From positions 2,666,001 through 2,730,000 of the forward strand of contig CP071497.1 of the NCBI GenBank assembly GCA_017354895.1: a DNA stretch of 64,000 nucleotides. Direction: 5' to 3'. A model generated the notes under the pieces. It did no database searches and was not told where the DNA came from. It saw only the letters and a list, made by a program, of their open reading frames with translations. Origin of the DNA: Podospora comata. Taxonomy: Eukaryota; Ascomycota; Sordariomycetes; Sordariales; Podosporaceae. This document shows positions 9,881 to 21,200 of the stretch, piece after piece; the first letter of the stretch is position 1; every line of letters begins with the position of its first letter. The translations under genes and the position numbers were made by a program.

Positions 9881-11040
9881 TATAGCTCCGCAGTTCGACT
9901 TAATTACTTACGCCCGGGCATAGGGCCTATAAGTAGGAGATTAGCCAGGTGGGCGGTCTTACGCTCGCGGCGGTGGACAGCCGCCTAAGGTAGTACAGGG
10001 ACGACCAATATCGCCCGTTCAGCGGGATCCCGATCGTTATGTTCTTCGGCGACTTCTTTTAGTTCGACCCGGTCCGATAGACCAGCCTCCTCCTACCCGA
10101 GCCCAGGGACGGCGGCGTGCGGAAAACGGAGAGCTTAGCGAAGCACCTGGCAGCGCACAAGCTGTTCCTCTAGTTTACGAACGTCGTTATCCTCCGCGAG
10201 CAGGCCCGCACGGCCGGCTGTCCAAGGCTGCGGGGCTTCCTAGGGCGCCTGCGCAACGGCAAGCAGACCGAGCTGGACTTCCAGCGGCTGTGCCGCCGCC
10301 TTTATACGCCATCGTCTCAGTCCACTTTCGTAGACGGCCTCAGCGCCATCACGCCGCTGAATCGGGACCGGTGGGACCTGAACATGGCCGCCCTCGTCCA
10401 GTGGACTCGTGCACACGGCAGGCATATCTCCATCTTCGTGGCCAAGCACGACACCGAGTCGGGGAGGCGGTTGGGCGTGGAAGAGCTGCGCAACGTGCTC
10501 CGGTACGGAGATGACTCGCAGCTGTCGACGCCCGGCCTGTTCTTCTATGCGCAAGGGATGCCGGTGGTGGTGACCCGGAACCAGTTCGTCGGGCTGAAGG
10601 TGGTCAACTGGGCGCCTTTCCGAGCCGTTCGACATCCTTCCCGATTTCGCCTCCGGCACCATCGCGCTCGCCAGCGATGTAACTTTGCATCTCGGACGTC
10701 CTTGTCAACCTTAAAGGCGTCCACCCGAGCGGCACGGCGACGCGGCCCAGCTTTATGAGCCTTTACGTGCAGCTGTCGAGGGCGGAGAGGGTGGGAGGGG
10801 CTGCAACTCTTTCGCGGACCCGAGCGGGGCGACTTCTTTGAGCGGAAGAACGTGCTCGACAAAGAGATAAGGGACGCCATCCTCGGGCTGGAAATTCGGG
10901 GCGAGGATACCAGACAGCGGTTCGAATTGGACCACGGGCACGAGACGTGGTTTCAGAAATAGCAATCTATGCCTGAATCAGCCGCAGCTCCTAAAGCCGC
11001 CGACGAAGAGGACGCGACCCTCTAGACTGAGGCGGCAACC
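9880..11040 (+). pseudogene. PIF1/Helitron-type DNA helicase, C-terminal remnant
   Basis: Read on the plus strand this GC-rich block encodes the back half of a PIF1-family helicase like those of Helitrons and related fungal elements. IVMFFGDFF.FDPV (about 10030-10070) is helicase motif III. Then come VVILREQARTAGCPRLRGFLGRLRNG (from about 10185), LSAITPLNRDRWDLN (about 10340), a stop-free stretch to VVTRNQFVGLKVVN, and SFMSLYVQLSRAE (about 10752), the motif VI region. Broken points: TAG stops near 9988, 10048, 10078, 10174 and 10962, a frameshift at about 10625, and a deletion near 10690-10720. The Walker A half is not present. Confidence 0.8.
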
Positions 11041-11440
11041 TAACGCAACAAACTTCTTTCACGGTTGCTTCCATAGTTATATATATCTTTGCATAACGTT
11101 CTCGTCTCTGCGGCCTTCGGGTCAGAGGCGGGTGCACAGTGATGGTGACGGTCGATACTCCGAACCTTGGCAGCCGGCCTGCTTGTCTCCGGCGAGTAAC
11201 GAGCCAAGAAACGGGTAAACGGCCTCTCCGACCGAGCTAAGTGTGGAAAGAACAACACAATCACGAGTTTAATAGGACGAACCAAACGACACTGTTTTCG
11301 AAAGCGGGAAAGGGGAGGAGAAGAGATGGTCTGAGCTTAGGTAGGGGCATGGTTTTTTCGTCCCAACGAACCTTCCGGAACAAAGTTCCTCCAGGCAAAG
11401 TTCCTCCAGGCACAAAAATGTTCCTCCAAGCACGTAGTTA
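11041..11440. other. no gene seen; short direct repeat
   Basis: No supported gene. At 11388-11427 the 16-base unit AAAGTTCCTCCAGGCA occurs twice in tandem, followed by a third partial copy (ATGTTCCTCCAAGCA). Confidence 0.5.
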
Positions 11441-11707
11441 TGTTCCAGCTTCCTCCGCAAACTGTGGGTTACAGCAGGCAGCAGAGACAGTCCCGATACT
11501 GACCAGGCCGTAGACCGGAGAGAAGCCGAGGCCCTAGCGGCTAAGCTCGTCTTGCGATGCTGCCGGCTGTCGTACGTCAGAGTCTCCGACTGGGCCTGGA
11601 GGATGCAGGCGAGCACCTACGAGGGCGAAATGCCTAAGCTGACGGCCCTGGAGGACGTCGAGGGCACGCTACCGCCGGCGTTTGATTTCGGAGTCGTCAA
11701 GTCGTAG
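11441..11707 (+). other. unrecognised open frame fragment
   Basis: A stop-free plus-strand frame runs from about SFLRKLWVTAGSRD through AEALAAKLVLRCCRLSYV and DWAWRMQASTYEGEMP to FDFGVVKS and a TAG at 11705. Its codon use looks protein-like and GC-rich, but I do not recognise the family and no start is clear. It could be the tail of a gene carried with the helicase remnant. Confidence 0.3.
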
Positions 11708-11866
11708 CGCAAGAGTACGAGCAAAGGAGGAACTATTGAAGTACATAGCGCTTAGGTTCGGGAAGCAGTAGGTATGCAAATGCTTTTATCCCGCTTGCAG
11801 CGGTCGGCTTGCTCGCCGCGACAGTAAAAAGACTCGGTGTTTGGTCGTCCGATTCGTGACTGCCTC
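11708..11866. other. short spacer, nothing seen
   Basis: Spacer between the unrecognised fragment and the FHA-kinase relic. Confidence 0.3.
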
Positions 11867-12855
11867 TCAAGCTACTATAAGAGTAGCGTTGGGATCATTG
11901 CGTTTGGGAACCGCCAGTGCGGGTCCAGGCACACGCGACGAGCCCGTCGACGGTTCGTCGCCTGAATAAGCCATTGCTGAGGCCCTCCTCGAGGCACTGG
12001 TACGCACTTGATCTCTTCTCTGGTCGAGAACCAGCATGTCCTGCAGCAACTCAACATCGACACCCTCCTCCTGGTCATCCAACTGATTCGTCAGGATGTC
12101 CACCCAGGTCTGGGACCACGCACGCCACTGGTCCCGAGACACCTTGGGGAAGCGCACCTGATATATGTTGGGTAAACTATAGGAAAAGAAACAGAAAAAA
12201 GCAAGAAAGGAGGAAAAAGAAGGGAGGGAGGGGAGGAGAGGAACACAGAATAGTAACGTATATGGGGATTTTCCTTCGCAAGGGTATATTCTCTCCGAAT
12301 CCCAATGAGCTATACTGGGTCGGTCTCCCCGCGGCGCCTCTTTTTGCTGGTCGGCGGCGGCGTGAAGACCTTGCCAGCGCAATACTGGCCGTCGCGGGCT
12401 CTGATAAGCCGGAACACGCGACCGAATATGCCGCTCCCGATTTTACGTTCTTTGAAATAGATCAGGCGTTCAGAGGTGGTCTGAGCTTCACTCGGCGGTT
12501 CGGTCACAGCCGGGCTGACCAGGTCGAGGCCGTAAGGCCCGGAACTTCGTCTTTCCTTAGCTTTCCTAATAAGTGCGCGTAGGTTTTCAATATACTGTGC
12601 CTCTTTGCCTTGGTGGTTGGAAAACTCGATGCGGATGGCGAGACCGCCCGAGGCAACGGTGATGAGGCGAAAGGAACTCTCCGCGCCGGGATCGAACGCC
12701 AGGATCCACATCTCATTTAAACGTATCTCCTTCTCGTTCTGCCCATTGTATCCGACCGCGGTCCCATGCGTTGAGTAGCGGTTGTGCAGCCAAATACGCA
12801 TATTGTCGTCGACGACGACGCTATACTGGCGGCTGCTGATGCCCGGGGTGCCTCA
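11867..12855 (-). pseudogene. FHA-domain protein kinase relic lacking the kinase core
   Basis: Two minus-strand pieces join across a likely 159-bp intron (12157-12315, GTATAG...TATCAG). The first begins inside an FHA domain (GISSRQYSVVV, then WLHNRYSTHGTAVGYNGQNEKE). It continues through a linker to the start of a Ser/Thr kinase N-lobe (IGSGIFGRVFRL with Gly loop, then CAGKVF, with the ATP-binding Lys). It then passes straight to a post-kinase tail (VRFPKVSRDQWRAWSQTW, DILTNQLDDQ). The HRDLKPEN loop, DFG and the whole C-lobe are absent. The FHA start is preceded in frame by a TGA. FHA kinases (Rad53/Chk2-like and fungal relatives) bind phosphothreonine and signal DNA damage; this copy cannot be a kinase. 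Confidence 0.7.
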
Positions 12856-12925
12856 ATGGCCCAGGAGGATGTGAGACGCCGTTGTGCTCGTGCCGGCCGT
12901 GATGCCCCTATCTATTATTCTCCGA

Positions 12926-13042
12926 TGGACTATAGTAGATTCCGATGAAGTTGCCCGCAAAAAAAGGGCCCCTTTAGAAACAGGGGGTAGATTCCGTTGA
13001 ACACTTCAATAGTAGATTCCATTGAACTTTTCTGCACCAAAA
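12926..13042. repeat. TAGATTCCRTTGAA interspersed motif, three copies
   Basis: The motif AGTAGATTCC(G/A)(A/T)TGAA occurs at about 12932, 12988 and 13010. A G-rich and C-rich run (AAAGGGCCCCTTT) lies between the first two. It has no coding content and its function is unknown. Confidence 0.55.
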
Positions 13043-13646
13043 TTTCTAGACAAAGGATCATTTTAATGGCCTCCATAAGCTACATTTAACGGTCGCATTT
13101 GCACGACCGTATAAGGGTTATGGAAAGATAAACCTAGGGGCGAATTTAGAGGCTTTTAGGTGAAGATGGGATTAATAGGGTAGACCCCTGCTCACTCGAT
13201 TACATACGGCAACCTTTATTATATATTGTTCGGCAAGTGATGATTTTCCCTTGGCGCGCTTATATCGCTGGGACCGTCGGACAGGTTATAAAGCCCCGGT
13301 TATCGGAATGTCACAACGGAAGCCTTCTCGGACTGGTGCGGTTCACGACTAAGCCGACGGGAGCTTATGTCGACCGGGAAGTTGGGTCCGCTTTGCCAAA
13401 AGCGGTGATGAGCTACGCACGTATATTGCATCGTAACATAATATGCAAGCCGCTGGCCGTCAATTTCGGAGTCCTCGGTACACAGTTTGTCGTTTGCTGA
13501 TTGAGAACATCTCACCCCTGAAAATTATATCAACTCTTGACCTGATCGCTGCGACATCAGGATGTTATTGCACTCGAGAATCGGCTCAGATCGCAGTCCT
13601 CGACATTATCCACGGTCCCCAAGCCAATGCTCACCCTAGCCTGACC
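13043..13646. other. upstream region of the GH43 gene
   Basis: No separate gene supported. The frame of the hydrolase is open upstream to 13443, but the signal peptide sets the start at 13647. Confidence 0.45.
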
Positions 13647-14978
13647 ATGAAAGTCTCAGCGCTGTTACTCACTGCCGCCCTGGCCAGCGTGGCTACGGCC
13701 GACAACCCTATTATTCAGACCATATACTCCACCGACCCGGCGCCGCTCGTGCACAATGGACGTGTGTACCTCTACACTGGCCATGATGAGCCCGGGTCGA
13801 CCACCTTTGTCATGAAGGATTGGCGCGTCTTCTCTTCGGTCGATATGGTCAACTGGCAGGACCACGGCTCGCCTATGAGCCTGGCGACCTTTAGCTGGGC
13901 CGATGCTAACGCGTGGGCGGGACAGACGATCCAGCGCAATGGCAAGTTTTACTGGTACGCTTCGATGCGCCGCCGAAATGGTGCCATGGCCGTCGGCGTG
14001 GGCGTCAGCGACAGCCCTACAGGGCCCTTCCGTGACGCGCTGGGCAGGCCGCTGGTCGAGAACTGGGGGATCGACCCGACTGTGTGGATTGATGATGACG
14101 GCCAGGCCTACATGTACTGGGGAAATCCGGGGCTGTGGTACGTCAAACTGAACCCGGATATGGTGTCATACAGCGGCGGCATCAACACGGTGACGTTGAC
14201 GACCACTGGCTTCGGCACCCGCTCCGGCAACGCCGAGCGGCCGACCACGTATGAGGAAGGGTCCTGGATCTACAAGCGGACGGGCAAATACTACATGGTG
14301 TTCGCCGCCAGCTGCTGCTCCGAGCACATTGGCTACTCGACCGGGCCCGGCCCGACCGGCCCCTGGACATACGGCGGTGTCGTGATGCCCACCCAGGGCA
14401 GCAGCTTTACCAACCACCCGGGCGTGATCGACTACCAGGGCTCGTCCTACTTCTTTTACCACAACGGCGCGCTGCCTGGCGGCGGCGGCTACACCCGCTC
14501 CGTCTGTGTCGAGCCCTTCACGTACGGCGCCAACGGCTCCATTCCCGTCATCAACATGTCCAAGGACGGCGCACCCCAGGTCGGCAACCTTAACCCCTAC
14601 GTGCGCCAGGAGGCCGAGACCATTGCATGGGAATCGGGCGTGCAGACAGAGCCGTGCAGCGAGGGCGGTATGAATGTGTTGTCCATCAATAACGGAGATT
14701 ACATCAAGCTCAAGGGCGTCGCGTTTGGTAGCGGCGCCAAGTCCTTCACTGCTCGGGTCTCGTCCGCCACTTCGGGCGGCAAGATCGAGGTGCGCCTAGA
14801 CAGCACCGGCGGCACGCTTGTCGGGACCTGCAATGTGCCTGGCACTGGCGGTTGGCAGACATGGACCAACGTTAATTGCGCTGTTGGCGGCGCCACAGGC
14901 ACCAGGGATCTCTTCTTTCGCTTTACTGGGGCCGGGGGCGAGCTGTTCCGGTTTAACTGGTGGCAGTTTAGCCAGTAA
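13647..14978 (+). CDS. secreted GH43 glycosidase with CBM6 (arabinofuranosidase/xylosidase type)
   Basis: A single-exon 443-residue protein predicted to release arabinose or xylose from arabinoxylan outside the cell. The start at 13647 was chosen because it opens a classic signal peptide (MKVSALLLTAALASVATA), although the frame is open for 68 more codons upstream. The five-bladed GH43 domain covers about residues 22-315. The expected acids are visible: Asp30 in STDPAP (base), Asp143 in GIDPTVW (pKa modulator) and Glu203 or Glu204 in TYEEGSW (acid). A family 6 carbohydrate-binding module fills residues about 318-443 (RQEAETIAWESGVQTE, then FRFNWWQFSQ at the end). No break is seen. The exact substrate cannot be told from sequence; many GH43-CBM6 enzymes are arabinoxylan arabinofuranohydrolases. 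It sits next to transposon debris, and its GC-rich codons show no RIP. Confidence 0.92.
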   Translation: MKVSALLLTAALASVATADNPIIQTIYSTDPAPLVHNGRVYLYTGHDEPGSTTFVMKDWRVFSSVDMVNWQDHGSPMSLATFSWADANAWAGQTIQRNGKFYWYASMRRRNGAMAVGVGVSDSPTGPFRDALGRPLVENWGIDPTVWIDDDGQAYMYWGNPGLWYVKLNPDMVSYSGGINTVTLTTTGFGTRSGNAERPTTYEEGSWIYKRTGKYYMVFAASCCSEHIGYSTGPGPTGPWTYGGVVMPTQGSSFTNHPGVIDYQGSSYFFYHNGALPGGGGYTRSVCVEPFTYGANGSIPVINMSKDGAPQVGNLNPYVRQEAETIAWESGVQTEPCSEGGMNVLSINNGDYIKLKGVAFGSGAKSFTARVSSATSGGKIEVRLDSTGGTLVGTCNVPGTGGWQTWTNVNCAVGGATGTRDLFFRFTGAGGELFRFNWWQFSQ

Positions 14979-15599
14979 GCAAGCTATCAGACGTGGTAGA
15001 TCCTCACAGGGATCTAGAAATAGCACGCTTAGACCACGTCTACGGTCTTGCTGGTGCTCCTAGAATAGCAGGTTTAGGATTGTACTGCTATCAGGGTTCC
15101 TTAACTGCCGTGTCTTCGTCCCTCCGAGGAAGGGTTGCAAAAACAGTGTTCGCGGATGAGTAATAATCTCGACTGTTCTGCCTTATCTCAGTGGTGACAT
15201 GGCGTGTTCTTCCTTTGCCCGGTCCTACGCGTTGAAATTGTTCACTAAAATGATGGTTGTTTTAGTCCCGCTCCGTCTCGGAACCCCCGATTAGCCATCT
15301 GCAAAAACGATGTGTGCAAGAGTGGACGGCTTGGTGAGATGTTAGGCCGCGACTGTAGATCTAATATTTTAGGAGGGTTGTAGGGGATAAGGGAAGTTGA
15401 TCTGGCGGGCTAAGAGGCCGGCGTTGCTAGTTTCTATAAAGAGCATGAGGTACGGTTGCAGGACCAAAACCTGAAGGGCAATAGAGAACTTGGGATTTAG
15501 CTCGGGCATCCACTAGGCTTTACCGACGGGTCCTGGCTCTGAACTCCCCGGCCTCGCGAAGAGTTGCTGTCTCCGTCCATTTTGTTGGGCTCTACTAAC
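14979..15599. other. intergenic, no gene seen
   Basis: Downstream of the GH43 gene. Short frames only. Confidence 0.4.
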
Positions 15600-15855
15600 T
15601 CGTAGAGTACTACTTGCTTCAAGTTGTCTGAGTCATTTCTGGTATTTCCCACGATAATTTATTGTATATATATACGGAGGAACTGGCTAGGTGTAGACAG
15701 TTCTGTAGTATGCAAGTCACAATCGTTGGTATCTACTGTTGTGATCGAGACAAGCCATTGTTGTCCACTGTTTAGTTGTACCGAACCAGGATTGTTCAGA
15801 AGTGCCTGAAACCAGTATCCCTTTCAGAGGTTCTGGATAGGGGTTCGTCACAAGA
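15600..15855 (+). repeat. retroelement LTR edge and leader, unmutated copy
   Basis: 15665-15713 matches 5240-5300 in inverted orientation, and 15725-15855 matches 6096-6222 in direct orientation. This copy keeps C and G where the 6-kb copy has T and A, so it is the less mutated sister. TTGGTATCTACTG at about 15725, after a CACA end, could be a primer-binding region, but that is a guess. No gag or pol follows. Confidence 0.6.
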
Positions 15856-16257
15856 GTGCTCGTCGTGCTATGCCCTCAATTATCACGAGCATCTTGCATC
15901 CTGCAGACTGCTCGTGTTCCTTGGCGCCATAGCACTTCTGGCCAGCCCTAATTGGCTGCCTCCTGACTTCCCTAATGATTGGCTGGGGACGTCCTGCGCC
16001 CCACATACTGCGCGACCTGCCGTTGGGCTAACTGTGACAGCCACACTCCAGGCTAGCGAATAGTATATGCACCGATATAACCGCTCTTCAAACATGCTCA
16101 CATACCACCCAGGCTTGGCGAACATGAGTGGAGAATGCAACGATTATGAGAAACTCGGAATGAATGTGTAATTAAGTGTCAATAAACGCGTCATGGTAGA
16201 TAGATGAGGTACCTCGTCCTGCCGGAGCTGGAAATAGAGTGTGTGCCGTGATGGTTG

Positions 16258-16435
16258 CCGCCCGGTTCTATTTTCAACTTTTTATGTTTATTTTCTGTTG
16301 GCGCTTAGCGGCTAAGCAGGTATCGAATGGCTGAGGGGAGTGGATGTAGAAAACCACAGGGCAATCTTCCTCACTTTTCAGCAGATATTTCTGCCAGAAT
16401 CGGCATCACATTTCCCTTGAATTGGTTGTCTGGAA
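16258..16435 (+). repeat. dispersed repeat, copy B
   Basis: Aligned with 5070-5245 (see that entry). It lies just downstream of the aminopeptidase stop codon. Confidence 0.7.
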
Positions 16436-16475
16436 GTACACACACTATTATTGCACCATTTGCTAACAAGACTTA

Positions 16476-18017
16476 TCAAACAACCACCTTCTTCTCCTTG
16501 TGCGAGCACATCTTCCCGTGGCTGGCACCTTCCTCCGCCACCCGCTTCCACCTCCTGAACTCCTGCGTGATCTTTGCGCGACCCCTCAAGTTCGGTGACG
16601 TCGTTGCGCGGGCCGGAACTCCCGAGAGGTCGTTGGCGAAGCGGGCGAGGGCGCGGGCGGCAGCTTTGGTGTTGACTGTCAACGCATCCCAGTTGATGTT
16701 GTCGAGCGTGTCGCAGGCCTGGTGATAGCACGGATCCCAGGGCTCACCGGCGCCCGTAAACAGCATGGCCGTGGGAATACCCAACTCGACAAAGCCGACG
16801 TAGTCCGAGTTGCCGTCCTCAAAACCACCACGCTCGACCGTCTTGCCCTGGGCGCCAAGATATTCTTCCAGCAACTGAGGACCAACGCCGCTGTTCTCGT
16901 CGGAGCCAACAGCATAGATGGGCTCGATGGATCCAATCATGTCGTAGTTGAAATAGTACTTGATCTTGTCGGCCTCGGCAGGCGAGAGCTGGGATGTGTA
17001 GTACAGCGAGCCGACAAGACCGCTCTCTTCAGCACCCCACCAGGCAAACCTGATCTTGTTCTTGAAGCCCTTGTAGTTCTTGACTGCGCCCATGAGCTCG
17101 AGGAGGGCGGCTGTGCCACTACCATCGTCATTCACACCAGGCCCCTGCTGTACGCTGTCGAGATGCGCACCGAGCATGATGACGCTGTTAGGGTCGCCCT
17201 CCTTGGTCTCAGAGATGACATTCCACGTCTCGCGGGTGTCGGCAATGGCATCGACCAACAAGCTCACCACCACATCCTCACCAGCACCGAGGCGGGCAAT
17301 CCAGGCCTCTCCCGCCTCGAGGGGCACGATGCCGACGGGGACGAGCTGTCCAATGTTCTCAGCACCCAGGGTAGGGGTGGCATAGTTGGTACCTGGGGCT
17401 TGGTTGTAGAGAATAACCCCCAACGCTCCCTTGGCTCTGGCAAACTTCAACTTGTCCGACACAGCACACACACCTCTCTTAACCAGAGCCAGCTTTCCAG
17501 TGGCATCAATGCCATCCCAATCGCTCTCAGCACACATGCTTCCGGCCTCATCGTTGACGGGCGTGTTGATCAAACTGGCCGTGATGCCGCCAGGAAGGGG
17601 TGTGGCGGGGTTGTACTGGGGGGATATCACAAACACGTCTTCCCCGTCGGGGCCAGTGACCTTGATCTCGAGCGTCTTGTCGTACGTGTGGTTGAAAGGT
17701 TGAATAAAGGTGTTCATCTCGGGGTGGAACCGGCCCTGGGCTCGTTCGACAACAAAGTCTACAGAGGCCTTGTAGCCGGGCTCGCCAAAGGCACGGTTGC
17801 CGCCATTGCGGTCGGCAATGTGGTTGAGGTTCCATAAGACGCGCTGCAATCTGTGCGATGTTAGCAAGCTGCCCGAAATTCATTTGGTAACAGGCGGCAC
17901 GGGGCCATACTCATCGGTTTTGATATCGGCCTCAAGTCTGTCAGCAGTCAAGGGATCGGTCGCGATGGCCGTCGACGCGAGAAGCAGGGCCGACCCGGCC
18001 TGTCTAGAAAGCTTCAT
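16476..18017 (-). CDS. secreted M28 aminopeptidase with PA domain (leucine aminopeptidase 2 type)
   Basis: Zinc aminopeptidase removing N-terminal residues from peptides outside the cell. Two exons on the minus strand, 17911-18017 and 16476-17850, join through an intron with GTATGG and TGCTAAC...CACAG (phase 2) to give 493 residues. Exon 1 encodes a signal peptide (MKLSRQAGSALLLASTAIA). A protease-associated (PA) domain lies at about residues 120-250 (ALVKRGVCAVSDKLKFA). The M28 catalytic domain shows all five metal ligands in order: His in GAHLDS, Asp in VNDDGSG, Glu-Glu in WGAEESGL, Asp in NYDMIGS and His in CYHQACD. The length fits the fungal LAP2 family. The last ~50 residues are a basic tail (HKEKKVVV at the end), longer than I would expect, so the end could have been altered by the repeat that follows. 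Confidence 0.93.
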
Positions 18018-19600
18018 GATGGCAGAGAACGGGCCCTGCTGATGAAAGACGTGACATTCGAGGTGATGGGAACATTGTGCAGATCATGGGTTATATCATG
18101 GTTTTAATACGCGTCGTCCCTTTGCTACTGAGAATGGCCTATCTGTATCCCTGCTATTGCCGCAAAATTGACCTGCCGTATTGGGCCGGGGATAGCATAT
18201 ACGAACAGATGTCGCAGCAGAACGAGACATCAAGGTATGGTGATGAGAGTGGAAGCTCGGGTGGTGACGCTGCCAAGACGCAGTGTCACGACGGTTCGGC
18301 ACCTGCCTCTCTGGGTCGTGATGGTTACATTAGCAGCCACCCGCCAGTTCGCAGTGCTGGAGGGACGCCTAGCAAGTCAGGTGAGGCGGTCAAGTTGATG
18401 GGCGATAATCTACTCACCTGCCAAGATGGGGTAGCTGTGTCGTAATATTGGTGATGACGGCATTCTGCCTGTATTAGGCAATCTACTCGATGCATTGAGA
18501 TGAATTAAACCACTTTCCATTTCCTCGGTGCGACTTCTGATTGCTTGCACGGACGGTCATTATTTGCGCATTTCTGTATCCATAGTCGCACAAATGACAA
18601 ACACGGAAATATTAGATGGCCCTTAGCATTTGCAATCCTGTCTCGTCTTTGTCACAGCAACATGGAAGTTATCGTGATAGACCCTGGAAAGTTTGATTTG
18701 GGTGCTCAGGGATGTCAGCTTGTAAAATCACATACCTCGATCGACTGTTTTGTGTCTGAGACGCCATCAAACTCCGTAGTTCCAAGGTCCAAGGCACCAC
18801 AAGATTAGTCTAGCTCAAACCTTGATGCCTGCTTTCATTTCCAGTGGCCATACCCATTAAGGCTGCCCAGATAAAAAGTATGCCCAGATAAACAGAGGCG
18901 AGAGTAAAAATTAGATGATGCATGTCAAATGCCATTTTCCAGACCTGTCCACATCTCATGACTCCCATAAGCCTGCTGCCAACCTCCCACCACAAGGGCA
19001 ATCGATCTGGTCATTGGCATTATTTGGGTGTAGACAAACCAGGACTGTCGTCGTTTTTATGTTGTCGGGAAGGACTATCATTGACTTTTTAGAGAAGATA
19101 AAGGCTAAAGCACGGCAAAGGGTGGTTGATAGAACTTGCATGTGACTGACTGAAGTTATGGATGTGGTTGGTGAGCTAGGCTGTGGTGGGCAATGTGCCA
19201 AGAGCCCATGCCTGACCAACCATGCACCGCCAAGGCATGTCAACCTCCTCGCGACGACGAGGCTGCCAAAAGAACCTCAGACAGGCATCTACTCTGGCCT
19301 AACAGAAGCTGACTGCTCTCCGGCGGAGCCTATATGGCGGGGTCGATAGAGGGGTGTGGCTGGACAAGTGTCCAAATGTTTGGCATCACACTTTAGTCGC
19401 TATTGTCGTGTTACTTTGAGAATAAGCAATAATTGCTGGTAAGATTTTGCCTGAGTTGTTAATGAGAAGTGGATGTCTTGGTGGCTTTCACCTGAACGCT
19501 TTTCATTGTCTTTGAATCCTGTCCCATTATCTGCTAATGCATCTTGCTATCCTTGAACACGTATTATATATATTTAAAGGCTCTTTCATTGTATCTTGAC
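18018..19600. other. intergenic, no gene seen
   Basis: About 1.6 kb with only short unrelated frames. It holds the promoter of the minus-strand aminopeptidase at its left end. Confidence 0.45.
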
Positions 19601-20480
19601 GCATACTTATTATCTTTTGACAGCCATTCCAGTTCTTTCAAGTCATGCCAAAAATCACCTCAATACCTATCAGCTATCTGTCAGACCATGAGTCAAGATA
19701 CAAGAGGTGGCCTTCTGACTGGGCAAATCCCATCGTCTCTTGTCCATGGGTCCCACCACACACCTCAGTTGCTCCTTCCGCACCAGGTCCCAAGACATTC
19801 CAACCTGGCCTCTATTCACTTGGCTGTCAGCCGTTTACAGGTCTTTTGGCCACGAGCCCTCCTCATTGCGCCTGGCAGCCAGTCGGAGGGCCCGTCAGCG
19901 CTGCTCTTCGCGCCCGGCAACCAATCAGATGGCCCAGCCCCGCAGCTTTTTTCACCTGCGTGTCTGCGACAAATTTCCCCTTCCGCATTTGTTCCAAATC
20001 TTTTCCAGTTGACGGTCCTCGATCCCAATCTCGACTTTTCCACCCCATCCAATAATTCAGCCACACCCTTCGCACGACCACCACACTTCAACCTCAACAA
20101 GGCCGAGTTGCGAAAGGCGAACAGTTATGGCCGAAGAGGATTGTGATCACAAGGTGCCATTGTAAGTCACAGCCCAGGTTCGCGATCCATGCCAGAGGTA
20201 TGGCCGTCATCCGGAGTCGATGCATTCAGCGCAGTACCTCCATTCCAAATCGCCCTCGCCAGAGTATGTTGATTTATTAATGGAATTATGATGGCAGCAA
20301 GCTCGGAGGGGCTGGCCAAGGGATGCTCCCACATGGTCAGCTGACTTGTTTATCGAGGATGAAGCCGGCGGAGTGGGGCACTGATTGGCGTGTCGTCTGT
20401 TCCACTTGGGCATACCAGTTCGCTTTCGTGCTCACGGATGGACAATCATATAGGAAACTCTTGCCAAGTTGTGAAACCCC
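19601..20480 (+). other. weak open frames, possible decayed gene
   Basis: Overlapping plus-strand frames (from about 19645) include tandem similar blocks, LRLAASRRARQ and the paired APGSQSEGPSALLFAPGNQSDGPAP (the second at about 19870-19945). They look like low-complexity sequence. No family is recognised and no gene is claimed. Confidence 0.25.
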
Positions 20481-21200
20481 CGTTGTAATCACATCGACCG
20501 CGATACTGAGGAATTGAGGTCCGAGTTTGCGACATCTGCCACCACCGTGATCAAGGATTTCGACAAGCTCGCGAATCATACCACCCAGAAGCAAGGCACC
20601 GACGAGACGCTGTCATCAATGACGACCCTGGTCCAGCAGGTTGGCATCATGGCTACGGCTCAACGTACGATCGAAGGCAAATTCCAACGAGTCGATGACG
20701 AATTGAAGGGAATATCAGAGCGGCTTGCCAAAGTTTGGCTGGATGTTACCAATACCTAATGTCGAGTGCAAAAAGAGACCGAAGCGGCTGAAAAGGCGCA
20801 GTCGACAGCTTCAACAGCAGCCCTTAAGAACTTAAGCGATGTTAAAAATCTAACCAAGGTCCTAGGCGACATTGAAAAAGCTTTAGCTAAGAATTTTAAT
20901 TTTATTTTTAGTTTAGACGGTAAGGTCTTTAGGAAGCTGGGGGATATCAAGATCCGTTAAAATAATGTAGAAGGTTAACTTACGAATAATTAGCGCGAAT
21001 AGAAAAGGTTAAAAATATAGCTAGAAGGAGTTAAGGATAAATATAATGGGTTTAAGCTCTAGGTTAAGGGAGAGGTTACCGATATTGAAAATCGGGGGAA
21101 TAGTAATAGCCGGTAGAGTCGGTATAAGACTAATTTTACATAGTATTTGGTTAAGAATCAAAAACTGCGTAAAATCTCGAGGCTCTGCCCCAACAGGTTT
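20481..21200 (+). pseudogene. coiled-coil protein remnant, RIP-like 3' part
   Basis: One plus-strand frame with a single stop at about 20757 reads as heptad-rich sequence: IDRDTEELRSEFATSATTVIKDFDKLANHT, QRTIEGKFQRVDDELKGISERLAKV, then KETEAAEKAQSTASTAALKNLSD. From about 20880 the base composition switches to AT-rich, and stops multiply (TAG, TAA) in the same frame to about 21190. It could be ORF1/gag of a LINE or LTR element, or a host gene overrun by RIP; I cannot decide. Confidence 0.4.

Noticed and set aside
795-13440. Starship-type giant element
   Set aside because: No tyrosine-recombinase captain or other hallmark (DUF3723, FRE) is visible; the region is explained by small ordinary transposons.
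16722-17837. A 371-codon plus-strand open frame
   Set aside because: Antisense shadow of the M28 aminopeptidase, whose metal ligands and signal peptide are on the minus strand. Its translation is compositionally odd and without domains.
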